Part shown: piece after piece, positions 1-6,788 of the stretch
How positions within the stretch are numbered: position 1 is the first letter of the stretch
How the letters are laid out: every line of letters starts with the position of its first letter
Assembly (NCBI GenBank): GCA_046760705.1
Contig: JBHIER010000181.1
Coordinates: forward strand, 1 to 6,957
Length of the DNA stretch: 6,957 nt
Reading direction: 5' to 3'
Source of the DNA: JBHIER01 sp046760705 [NCBI: bacterium]
GTDB lineage: Bacteria; JBHIER01; G020348925
The notes under the pieces: generated by a model
The model's input: only the letters and a program-made list of their open reading frames with translations
Told to the model about the DNA's origin: nothing
The model's database searches: none
Program-made: the position numbers and the translations under genes

Positions 1-312
1 ACTGCCAGATCTGATTGGGGTGGTCAGCCTGGAAGCGTCCCAACAGTTTCTTTTTACTCTTCAGTTGTGGGGTCGAATAGCCCCTCTGGGAGAGCAGCCG
101 GGACTGGGTACTCTGCTTAATCTGCCCGGCCCGACCAGCCCTTCCTTCTTCAGGATGCTGATGAGCTTGCGCACGCTTCTCTGGGGCGCTTCCTCCTTCA
201 GGGCCATGGCCATCTGAAGAATAGCCTCCAGAATGGTTCGGGAGCTAAGAATATCAGAGCAGGTCTTTGGTTTTAGAGCCTCAAAGACTCCCTGCTGGTG
301 GAGCATCTCCAC
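1..312 (-). pseudogene. Integrase-core (rve) DDE transposase, N-terminal part, frameshifted and cut by window edge
   Basis: Read on the minus strand from about 312 downward, this encodes a helix-turn-helix transposase N-terminus. It includes GVFEALKPK, then a helical stretch ending in EEAPQRSVRKLI, then EGLVGPGRLSR. At about position 109 the frame breaks: the first frame turns to nonsense and stops near 61. The frame offset by one lost base continues sensibly as SRLLSQRGYSTPQLK and KKLLGRFQADHPNQIWQ to the window edge. The RF-A-xxPNxIWQ pattern is the start of the rve/DDE catalytic domain in Mu-like and related integrase-core transposases, where a catalytic Asp normally follows shortly. That residue and the rest of the domain lie outside the window. 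No clear start codon or terminal inverted repeat is visible. The upstream end abuts another transposase fragment near 315-325. The family (rve core) is fairly sure; the exact IS family is not. It is non-functional as read. Confidence 0.8.
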
Positions 313-323
313 TGGGCCGCTTT

Positions 324-733
324 CTAGGTCAAAGGATGGTCGTAGGAGTCAAGGAAGGGGTCCACCAATGCTCGGGCCATCCGAGTCGTCGTCGCTGACT
401 CGCCAGGGCATCATCAGAGATCGGCAGCCGCTCGCACGCTGCTTTCATCGCTGGATCATGCCTGAGCTCATCACAATCGTTGGCATCCTCGTCCTCACAG
501 GCAATCTGAAAGACCCGTTGCCGCACCAGATCCTCATACGGATGGTTTCCATAACTCTGATGACGCCCATCCCTGAGCACCCTCACCAAACGCCTGATTA
601 CGCCAACGACCACCTTCACCTTGCGAAGAGACAAGACACCTGCATCGCTGGTCAGGGAGGTGAGGCGTCGGGGCAAATGACCCAATTTGTCCCTCAAGGC
701 GATGATCTGATGAAACTTCTTACAGAAGATCAA
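324..733 (-). pseudogene. IS1380-family transposase, N-terminal remnant with deletion and frameshift
   Basis: On the minus strand, a TTG at 733, 5 bases after GGAGG, opens a reading frame with family-typical segments in order: LTSDAGVLSLRKV, RRLVRVLRDGRHQS, HPYEDLVRQRVFQIA and EDANDCDELRHDPAMKAAC, then LASQ. IS1380 transposases carry this N-terminal block, including the near-invariant ANDxDxLRxDP signature. After LASQ (about 400) the frame is lost. The offset frame resumes with TTTRMARALVDPFLDSYDHPLT, the block that should lie some 10 residues further on, so about 30 bases plus the frame have been lost. That frame ends at a TAG at 324-326. Only about 130 of the usual 430-450 residues remain. 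The catalytic DDE core is absent, so the fragment cannot transpose. The next gene fragment, another transposase on the same strand, begins immediately beyond. Family assignment is by recognised motifs only. Confidence 0.85.
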
Positions 734-822
734 ATATACCTCCGTTCAAAATCATGACCGAAAATTTTAATAATCCCTACTATGTTGAAAGCTGTGATAT
801 TCTCGGGCTGAAGATTTTTTAC

Positions 823-851
823 TTGACTTGAGACATGAGAGTACATATATT
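823..851 (+). promoter_or_regulatory. Predicted sigma70-type promoter for the operon
   Basis: TTGACT at 823-828 matches the -35 consensus at 5 of 6 bases. TATATT at 846-851 matches the -10 consensus at 5 of 6. The spacer is exactly 17 bases. Transcription would start near 858, leaving a leader of roughly 118 bases that includes the inverted repeat at 901-921. No other candidate in the gap has both boxes at acceptable spacing. This is predicted from sequence only. Confidence 0.5.
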
Positions 852-900
852 ATAACTAAAATGATTTGTGCTGGAATTATTAGAACAGAAAGAATCTGGA

Positions 901-921
901 GTGACAACTTCCTTTTGTCAC
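901..921. promoter_or_regulatory. Perfect inverted repeat, candidate operator for the MarR regulator
   Basis: GTGACAA (901-907) and TTGTCAC (915-921) are perfect inverted arms around a 7-base spacer, giving a 21-base site. It lies about 43 bases downstream of the predicted transcription start and 55 bases before the preferred marR start. Dimeric winged-helix regulators of the MarR family bind such palindromes, usually near their own gene, and a roadblock position in the leader is compatible with repression. Alternatively it could form a weak RNA hairpin (7-bp stem, 7-base loop), though without a U tract it is not a terminator. The operator role is inferred. Confidence 0.45.
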
Positions 922-975
922 GGTTCTTGAACTTGGGTCTCTGGAGATAAACCACAGTTTATGGAAAGGGGGGGC

Positions 976-1629
976 ATGAGTGAAATGTCAACATTCTCTC
1001 ATGAAAATGGGCTGACCTCGCCCATTCAGCCAAAGAGTACTGAGGGGAATTCACCACAGGTTGGGAAAGAAAGCAAAGAGATCTCAAGTAATCAATCGTC
1101 ATTTTCCACCAATTCCCAAACCCGCTATGATTTGCAGATTCTCCGATCATTGCGCCGGATTATCCGGGCTATTGATATCCACTCTCGGAAACTGAAATCC
1201 GAATACGAACTCACCGCTCCCCAGTTGATTTGTTTGCTTGAAGTAGTCGAAAATAGTCCTCTGAGCGCATCAAAAATTGCTCAGAATGTCCATTTGAGCC
1301 CCAGCACCATTGTTGGAATATTGGACCGTCTGGAGAAGAAGGGGCTTATACAGCGGACACGGAACGTTAAAGATCGTCGACTGGTCGATGTGACAGCGAC
1401 TGAAAACGGACGCCAGTTAGCAGGACACGCACCTTCTCCGCTTCAGGATGGCTTGGCGAGTGCGTTGAAGAGGCTTACCGAATTAGAGCAAGCAACTATT
1501 GCACTCTCTCTGGAACGAATCGTTGAGCTCATGGAGGCGAGGGAGATCGATGCGGCTCCAATTTTGGAGACAGGTCAGCTTGACCAAGACATAACGAGTA
1601 ATAATCCGTCTGCCGCGGGAGTCGAATAG
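976..1629 (+). CDS. MarR-family winged-helix transcriptional regulator with long N-terminal tail
   Basis: This is a DNA-binding regulator, probably dimeric, and most likely controls the operon it heads. From the ATG at 976 it has 217 residues. Residues 1 to about 48 are polar and rich in Ser, Asn, Gln and Lys, and look disordered. The fold proper starts near TRYDLQILRSLRRI. The winged helix spans about 79-145: LTAPQLICLLEV, LSASKIAQNVHLS, the recognition helix SPSTIVGILDRLEKKGLI, and the wing RTRNVKDRRLVDVTAT with the family's DRR motif. A C-terminal dimerisation helix follows, with a polar tail after about 185. MarR proteins are usually near 140-160 residues, so both ends are extended. An ATG at 961 is in frame but lacks a ribosome site. 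The G-rich tract at 968-974 sits just before 976, although its distance better suits the ATG at 985. The next gene starts 3 bases after the stop. MarR-type EctR proteins control ectoine operons in other bacteria, a precedent for an osmolyte role. The ligand is unknown. Confidence 0.92.
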   Translation: MSEMSTFSHENGLTSPIQPKSTEGNSPQVGKESKEISSNQSSFSTNSQTRYDLQILRSLRRIIRAIDIHSRKLKSEYELTAPQLICLLEVVENSPLSASKIAQNVHLSPSTIVGILDRLEKKGLIQRTRNVKDRRLVDVTATENGRQLAGHAPSPLQDGLASALKRLTELEQATIALSLERIVELMEAREIDAAPILETGQLDQDITSNNPSAAGVE

Positions 1630-1632
1630 ACC

Positions 1633-3357
1633 ATGTGCGGGATTGCAGGAATCGTAAGTTCAACCTATCGGGAGTTGGGTCCCCTTTTGAAGGAGATGCT
1701 TCAGACTATGGAGCATCGAGGTCCCGATGGCGCAGGTTATGTCATCGGAAAGTCCTGCGAGCGGGCTGCAAAGTTGGAATCGCTAAATTTTCGCGGGAAG
1801 AAAGGGTACATTGCTCTCGGCCATGTGAGACTCGCCATTACGGGTGAACGTGCTGGTTTGCAGCCTTTTCAATCAGATGATAGTAAGTTGAGTCTTTTGC
1901 ATAACGGGGAAATTTATAACTATTATGACTTATTGAAGGAACTGAATGGCAAAACTTCATTGTCCACGGGAAGTGACAGTGAAGTCCTTTTCCGTCTCAT
2001 CGAGACGGAATATAAGGGGGATTTGACCAAAGCTGTGGAAGAGGTGTTTCCGAAGCTTGATGGTGTCTATGCCCTGGCAATAACAGATCAAGAGAAAACG
2101 ATTATTGCCCGCGATAAGATTGGCGTTCGTCAACTTTACTATTATAGGACCAGTGATTTTGTTGCTTTTGCCTCAGAAAAGAAAGCCCTCTTAGCCCTTG
2201 GAGGTGACGGCGCTGATATTCGTCGTCTTCCACCTGGACACATAATGATGCTTCGTCCAGATAGTTTCCGACTTCAGCCTTTTTGGACTCCAGATCAACT
2301 TCGGGCGAAAGAGCATATTGCAGACCCACAAGAGGCAATGGAAGCTTATGACCTGGTGATCAGGGAAGCTGTTCGTAAACGGGTTGACGGTAAAGACCAT
2401 GTTGGGATCATTTTTTCAGGCGGTGTCGATAGTTGCATGATTGCTTACTTAGTGAAACATTTGGGGGTTCCCTTCACCTGTTACACGGCGGGCAGAGAAG
2501 AAGGGGCCACTGATGTTGAGTGGGCTCATCGTTCTGCGGACAAATTTGGATTTCCCCTTCAAGTAAAGACGCTGTCAATAGATGAAATCAAGCATTTGAT
2601 TCCTGAAGTTATCAGGACCATTGAGGACTACAGCTTAAATCAAGTTGAAGTGGCTATCCCGATATATGCATCCGCCCGGATGGCCCACGAGGCGGGAGAG
2701 CGGGTCATCTTGACAGGCCAGGGGGCAGATGAGTTGTTTGGAGGCTACCCATGGTATGCCACGATTGTAGACCGAGAGGGGTATGATATTTTCGACAGGC
2801 GGTCCTGGGAGGATACATTTCTCTTGTACAAGGAATGTCTTGAACGTGAGGACAAAATCGCTATGGCCCATTCGATGGAACTCAGGGTACCTTTCCTTGA
2901 CTCAGAAGTCATCCGAGTGGCATTTCAGATTGCTCCGGAGTTGAAGATCCAGCGTGGTGGTGACTCATTGGGAAAACGAATTCATCGCGCATATTGCTCG
3001 TTTGGCATGACTGATGAGATCGCATTCCGACCAAAAGAGGCAGCCCAGCACGGCGCGAACGTGCACGATGCCTTTGAAGAGATCGCAGAAAGCCACGGTC
3101 TCACAGCCTCACTCTTGGAAGACGTTGGCTATGATCCGGAGAAAACTGTCCAAGAGAAGCTCGGAAGCTCTTCGCGGTACGGATATCAATACGGCGCAGA
3201 ACATCTCTGGAAGCCCCTGCCTCATGTGCAGTATTACCTTGATTCTCATGCGGTGCGACTTGGATTGCTCCCACGGCTCCCTCACTACTACTGGGATAAG
3301 ACCAGACGGAAGCTTGCAGACCGTGGGATACAGCTTTTGCAGGGAGGAGTACAGTGA
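1633..3357 (+). CDS. asnB: AsnB-like glutamine-dependent amidotransferase (asparagine synthetase family)
   Basis: Cytosolic two-domain enzyme: an N-terminal class II glutaminase releases ammonia, and a C-terminal ATP-pyrophosphatase domain activates a carboxylate as acyl-AMP and amidates it. All key glutaminase parts are visible in 574 residues: nucleophile Cys2 in MCGIAGIV, HRGPDG (28-33), R66 in GHVRLAIT, NGEIYN (91-96) and D115 in SDSE. The synthetase half has the PP-loop SGGVDS (262-267), TGQGADELFGGY (361-372), MELRVPFLD (415-423) and K468 in FRPKEAAQHG, the position of the catalytic lysine. Length fits AsnB (about 550-640). At 363 it has Gln where E. coli AsnB has Glu (GEGSDE); archaeal-type homologues share this Gln, so it does not by itself prove a new substrate. 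The start follows marR by 3 bases, with only a distant GGGAG (1617-1621). The stop overlaps the mpgS start by 4 bases. The family is certain. The substrate is not: aspartate is the default, but a solute carboxylate such as that of mannosylglycerate is suggested by the neighbours. Confidence 0.9.
   Translation: MCGIAGIVSSTYRELGPLLKEMLQTMEHRGPDGAGYVIGKSCERAAKLESLNFRGKKGYIALGHVRLAITGERAGLQPFQSDDSKLSLLHNGEIYNYYDLLKELNGKTSLSTGSDSEVLFRLIETEYKGDLTKAVEEVFPKLDGVYALAITDQEKTIIARDKIGVRQLYYYRTSDFVAFASEKKALLALGGDGADIRRLPPGHIMMLRPDSFRLQPFWTPDQLRAKEHIADPQEAMEAYDLVIREAVRKRVDGKDHVGIIFSGGVDSCMIAYLVKHLGVPFTCYTAGREEGATDVEWAHRSADKFGFPLQVKTLSIDEIKHLIPEVIRTIEDYSLNQVEVAIPIYASARMAHEAGERVILTGQGADELFGGYPWYATIVDREGYDIFDRRSWEDTFLLYKECLEREDKIAMAHSMELRVPFLDSEVIRVAFQIAPELKIQRGGDSLGKRIHRAYCSFGMTDEIAFRPKEAAQHGANVHDAFEEIAESHGLTASLLEDVGYDPEKTVQEKLGSSSRYGYQYGAEHLWKPLPHVQYYLDSHAVRLGLLPRLPHYYWDKTRRKLADRGIQLLQGGVQ
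3343..3349 (+). promoter_or_regulatory. Strong ribosome binding site setting the GTG start of mpgS
   Basis: GGAGGAG ends 4 bases before a GTG at 3354-3356. The GTG overlaps the TGA of the asnB-like gene (3355-3357), giving a GTGA junction. The resulting N-terminus, MRIELPKNVERFG, matches the beginning typical of mannosyl-3-phosphoglycerate synthases, which supports this non-ATG start. Confidence 0.85.
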
Positions 3358-4565
3358 GAATCGAACTGCCAAAAAACGTTGAGCGGTTTGGTGGGATCCG
3401 TTTCGGCGATTTGCAGAAGGTGTTTGAGTTGGATTCCGGGATGGATAATGGGCCATTACCGGCACCGACAAATGCTATCCAGCGTATTCCATATCAGGAA
3501 ATGAACAAAGTGTATCGAGAGATGGCTGTGGTCGTCCCCATTCGCAGTGAGCGCCTCAAGCTGGTCGAAGGGGTCTTATGCGGTATCCCCCACCCGTGTT
3601 TGATCATAATTGTTTCTAACAGCCCTCTGACTCCAGTCGACCGGTTCAATATGGAACAAGATGCGTTACGTGATTTTTGTATGTTTGCTGGAAAGAAGGC
3701 CCTTATCGCTCACCAGAAAGATTCCATTCTCGCCGAGGCGTTCAAGAACGCCGGTTACACAGCCATTCTGGATAAGGACGGAGTGGTTCGGGATGGAAAG
3801 GCGGAAGGGATGCTTATTGCTACGATGCTGGCCCATCTTGCCGGCAAAAAATATATCGGTTTCGTGGACGCCGACAACTACTTCCCAGGTTCGGTTGAAG
3901 AATATATACGAGAATACGCTGCGGGATTTATCATCGGTCGGTCTCCATATGTAATGGTTCGGATTGCGTGGCAGAGTAAACCGAAGATAGTCGAATCCAA
4001 ACTCTTCTTCCGTAAGTGGGGGCGGACTTCTGCCAGGACGAATGCATTACTTAACGGCCTCATTAGCCATTATACTGGATTCGAAACGGAGATTATCAAA
4101 ACGGGGAATGCCGGGGAGCACGCATTGACTATGGATCTGGCCTTGAATTTGGACTATTCCGCCGGCTATTCAATTGAACCGTATCACATCATCAATATCC
4201 TTGAAAAATTCGGCGGTATCCTTGAATCTCCTCTACCTGAAGTCATGAAAGAGACAGTCGAAATCTATCAGATCGAGTCTCGCAATCCACATCTGCATGA
4301 GGCGGGGGACAAGGAGCATATTGATCAAATGCGATACCTCGCCATGCAGGTTATCTACCATTCGCCCATTTGCCCAGAGCCGGTGAAAAAGGAGATTGCC
4401 CGTGAGGCGGTGACTCGAAAGTATGTCAATCAGGAAGAGCTTCCTGCGCGGCCCCACTATTTTCCTGCATTATCCTGTATCGATCCCGACGCTTTTCTCA
4501 AAGACATTGCCGCAGCACCGTATGCTAAGTTAATAAAAGACGGAATAGGTCAGGAAAGCCGATGA
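3354..4565 (+). CDS. mpgS: Mannosyl-3-phosphoglycerate synthase (GT55)
   Basis: Cytosolic glycosyltransferase of family GT55 (EC 2.4.1.217). It transfers mannose from GDP-mannose to 3-phosphoglycerate, giving mannosyl-3-phosphoglycerate, the committed step to the compatible solute mannosylglycerate. The 403 residues span the family's full length (about 390-430). Recognisable blocks are the N-terminus RIELPKNVERFG, VVVPIRSERLKLVEGVL (58-74) at the nucleotide-sugar fold, GKAEGM (148-153), the metal/donor motif DADNYFPG (172-179, DxD at D172/D174), TGFETE and GNAGEHALTMDLAL (241-265), and IESRNPHLHE (307-316). These agree closely with the Thermus-type enzyme as I remember it. No lesion is seen. 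The gene overlaps the upstream and downstream genes by 4 bases each (GTGA and ATGA), so translation is coupled to both. The usual partner, mpgP, sits two genes downstream but is broken here. Glucosyl-3-phosphoglycerate synthase is a different family and is less likely. Confidence 0.97.
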   Translation: MRIELPKNVERFGGIRFGDLQKVFELDSGMDNGPLPAPTNAIQRIPYQEMNKVYREMAVVVPIRSERLKLVEGVLCGIPHPCLIIIVSNSPLTPVDRFNMEQDALRDFCMFAGKKALIAHQKDSILAEAFKNAGYTAILDKDGVVRDGKAEGMLIATMLAHLAGKKYIGFVDADNYFPGSVEEYIREYAAGFIIGRSPYVMVRIAWQSKPKIVESKLFFRKWGRTSARTNALLNGLISHYTGFETEIIKTGNAGEHALTMDLALNLDYSAGYSIEPYHIINILEKFGGILESPLPEVMKETVEIYQIESRNPHLHEAGDKEHIDQMRYLAMQVIYHSPICPEPVKKEIAREAVTRKYVNQEELPARPHYFPALSCIDPDAFLKDIAAAPYAKLIKDGIGQESR

Positions 4566-6196
4566 CTCTTTTGGATTGGGTAGTTATTGCTGTTTATTTC
4601 TCCGCTATCGTCATCTTTGCGATTGTGCGAAGCCGTTCACAATATGACGTACATGATTACTATCTTGCCGGCCGAAGAACCCGATGGTGGCAGTCGGGAG
4701 TATCAACGATGGCTACTCAATTGGGCGCTATCAGTTTCGTTTCTGCACCGGCTTTTGTTGCCCTCAAGGAGGGCGGCGGTCTGAAATGGCTCTGCTATGA
4801 GTTTGGTGTCCCATTGGGGATTCTCCTGGTGATGATGCTCATCCTGCCCACTTTGCATCGAGGTGGCTACATCAGCATCTACGAGTATCTCGAACAACGA
4901 TTCGACCGGTCTACACGAACCTTAGTGAGCATCCTATTTCAGGTTGGTCGGGGATTGGCCACGGCGGTATCGGTGCTTGCCGGTGGATTGATTCTTTCAA
5001 CCGCCTTGCCTTTGACGACCACCGAAGCAATCATTCTCATTGGCGCGGTTACGATCGTTTATGATGTCCTTGGTGGTATCCGAGTTGTCATCTTGAGCGA
5101 TGTTTTTCAAATGTTGATTATTATGCTCGGCATTGCAATCTGTGGGGCAGCAGCATTGTGGCTGGTAGGATGGGACGCAGCCTGGCACATGTTAAGTCCG
5201 GATCGACTTAAGATTCTGGACTTCAAGCACTGGGGATTTACACCGGAAGGGGAGTATGCCTTTTGGCCTATGGCGCTCGGAGGGATTTTTCTCTACGCCT
5301 CCTATTACGGGTGCGATCAGAGCCAGGTCCAGCGGGAACTGTCTGTTGGGAGCGTCCGGGAAGTCAGAAAGTCCTTACTTGTGAACGCTTTTGGCCGTTT
5401 CCCTGTTGTTCTCTCATATTGTTTAATGGGTGTAGCTGTGGGGGCGATATTTGTCTCTCCGGACTTTCTCGGTCAGGTGGCTTCCAAACTTCACACTGAT
5501 CCGACAGCTGTTGCGGAGACATTGCGACACAATCCCGATCGTATGGTCCCAATGTTTGTTCTCAGCTTCCTGCCCCCTGGAATTGTTGGACTCATTTTCG
5601 TCGCCGTACTTTCTGCATTGATGTCGAGTCTGGACTCGGCCATTAACTCGTTGAGTGCTGTCACCATGCAGGACTTCTATCGAGTCTACATAAAACCACT
5701 TGCTACCGAACGACACTATTTAATTGTCTCAAAAATCCTGACCTTTTTCTGGGGAGTCTTTTGTGCGAGTGCAGCTCTTGTCTTTATCCATGCAGGGGAA
5801 GCGACCCGACAAACGACCATTGTCCTGATCAACGCAGTAGGGAGTCTGCTTTACGGTCCGATCTTAGCGGCCTTCATCCTTGGCATGCTCACCCGGAGCA
5901 TTACATCATTGTATATGAAGGTGGGTGTTCTATCCGGAATAGCCGCAAATGTGGCCTTGTGGCAGTTGACCGAGGTGTCTTGGCTGTGGTGGAACCTCGC
6001 CGGCTTTGGAACGTCGGTCGCGGTAGCTAGCCTGCTTTCCATTTTGTGCGTACCCCGAGTGGTCAGGATGTTTCAAGCCAGACGCCTACAACCGGGACAG
6101 AGTCTTCCTGAGAATTGGAAGGCTTCCTACGTATCAGTTATTACATACTTCTTTCTAATCATTTTAGTTGCATACGTCATACAGACGGTGACGTAA
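4562..6196 (+). CDS. Sodium:solute symporter (SSS/SSF family)
   Basis: Inner-membrane transporter with the LeuT fold, using the Na+ gradient to import a solute. The 544 residues contain about 13 hydrophobic segments, beginning with WVVIAVYFSAIVIFAIV (6-22). Family landmarks are DYYLAGRRTRWW (32-43), GVSTMATQLGAISFVSAPA (46-64), YDVLGGIRVVILSDVFQ (167-183), the loop DQSQVQREL (252-260) and MSSLDSAINSLSAVTMQDFY (354-373). This last segment is where the family places Na+-coordinating Ser residues. The last helix ends near 541. The substrate cannot be read from sequence; SSS members carry proline, sugars, pantothenate, iodide or carboxylates. The ATG overlaps the mpgS stop in an ATGA junction, with AGGA at 4553-4556. 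Placement inside an mpgS operon suggests uptake of an osmolyte or precursor, or a role in sodium-linked stress; this is inference. No terminator is visible after it, and the mpgP remnant starts 34 bases later. Confidence 0.94.
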   Translation: MTLLDWVVIAVYFSAIVIFAIVRSRSQYDVHDYYLAGRRTRWWQSGVSTMATQLGAISFVSAPAFVALKEGGGLKWLCYEFGVPLGILLVMMLILPTLHRGGYISIYEYLEQRFDRSTRTLVSILFQVGRGLATAVSVLAGGLILSTALPLTTTEAIILIGAVTIVYDVLGGIRVVILSDVFQMLIIMLGIAICGAAALWLVGWDAAWHMLSPDRLKILDFKHWGFTPEGEYAFWPMALGGIFLYASYYGCDQSQVQRELSVGSVREVRKSLLVNAFGRFPVVLSYCLMGVAVGAIFVSPDFLGQVASKLHTDPTAVAETLRHNPDRMVPMFVLSFLPPGIVGLIFVAVLSALMSSLDSAINSLSAVTMQDFYRVYIKPLATERHYLIVSKILTFFWGVFCASAALVFIHAGEATRQTTIVLINAVGSLLYGPILAAFILGMLTRSITSLYMKVGVLSGIAANVALWQLTEVSWLWWNLAGFGTSVAVASLLSILCVPRVVRMFQARRLQPGQSLPENWKASYVSVITYFFLIILVAYVIQTVT

Positions 6197-6230
6197 GGCC
6201 TTGTAGAAACCGCCTCTGAGCGAAAGAGAG

Positions 6231-6788
6231 ATGATAATTTTTACCGACTTGGACGGAACACTTCTTGATAGACAAGCGTACTCGTATCGGGAGGCTGAGC
6301 CGGCACTTGATTTGATTAAAAAAAGAGACATACCTCTTATTTTTTGCTCTGCCAAGACAAGAGCTCAACAAGAGGTGTACAGAAAAGAGTTGGACTTTCA
6401 TGGTCGATTTATTGTTGAGGACGGAGGTGCAGTTTTTGTGGGAATGATTATTTCCCTTTTCAGTTCAAACACGATAGACCCATTGACGACTATCACGTCA
6501 TCGAAATCGTCTCAGGGGGGCCGATTCTATGCGGTAATGGGTTCAAATGACAAGGGCAAAGCGGTTTCTCTACTTACTGATCTGTATCGCAAACAGCATG
6601 GTGTGATTTGGACAGTCGGTATAGGTGATAGCGAGAATGATGCTCCCCTTCTTGCTGCAGTTGACCTCCCCGTACTCGTCCAAAAGCCAAATGCGACGTG
6701 AGAAAACATTTACATTCCCAGGCTTCGACCCGTTGAGGGGATCGGCCCTGTCGGATGGAATTGCTTTGTTCTTGACTTGTTATCCTAA
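6231..6788 (+). pseudogene. mpgP: Mannosyl-3-phosphoglycerate phosphatase, decayed (frameshift, internal deletion, nonsense)
   Basis: The intact enzyme (HAD family IIB, about 245-275 residues) removes phosphate from mannosyl-3-phosphoglycerate. Here the HAD core is still readable: TDLDGT (5-10, nucleophile D6, acid/base D8), FCSAKT (38-43), then IVEDGGAVFV. At about 6441 one base is missing, and the frame offset by one carries the expected NDYFPFQFKHDRP and DDYHVIEIVSG. At the G run 6515-6520 the text jumps to GGRFYAVMGSNDKGKAV in the original frame, so roughly 80 codons of the cap domain are gone. GDSENDAPLL and PVLVQKPNAT follow, and then a TGA at 6699-6701. Beyond it the same frame still reads ENIYIPRL, GIGPVGWN and VLDLLS to a TAA at 6786-6788. 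The TGA therefore probably replaced a Trp TGG. A 156-residue product could be translated from 6231, but with no cap domain and no C-terminus it should be inactive. Gene identity is sure from the combination of HAD motifs, YHVIE and GIGPVGWN beside mpgS. Confidence 0.9.

Larger units (their letters stand above)
734..975. other. AT-rich regulatory gap between transposase debris and the operon
   Basis: This stretch carries no convincing coding sequence. It is visibly richer in A and T than the genes around it. It holds a sigma70-like promoter (823-851) and a perfect inverted repeat (901-921), both pointing at the operon to the right. The left end is the upstream edge of the IS1380 remnant. No terminal inverted repeat or target duplication is apparent at that edge. 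Confidence 0.6.

Noticed and set aside
233-757. A 174-residue open frame on the + strand
   Set aside because: It lies wholly antisense to the IS1380 and rve transposase remnants, whose minus-strand translations match known families; its own translation resembles nothing and lacks a ribosome site.
822-830. CTTGACTTG occurring at 822 and again at 6771 as a possible repeat
   Set aside because: A 9-base match with no extension is expected by chance in this length; the first copy is a -35 box and the second is coding remnant.
3014-3471. Open frames of about 120 residues on both strands around the asnB-mpgS junction
   Set aside because: They are shadows of two strongly recognised genes in other frames, with low-complexity Ser/Arg-rich translations.
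1633-4565. N-acetylglutaminylglutamine amide (NAGGN) osmolyte cluster
   Set aside because: That cluster pairs its AsnB-type amidotransferase with a GNAT/peptide synthetase and an M42-type hydrolase; none is present, and the neighbour is clearly MpgS.
6197-6230. Terminator after the symporter gene
   Set aside because: No GC-rich stem followed by a T run is visible in the 34-base gap.
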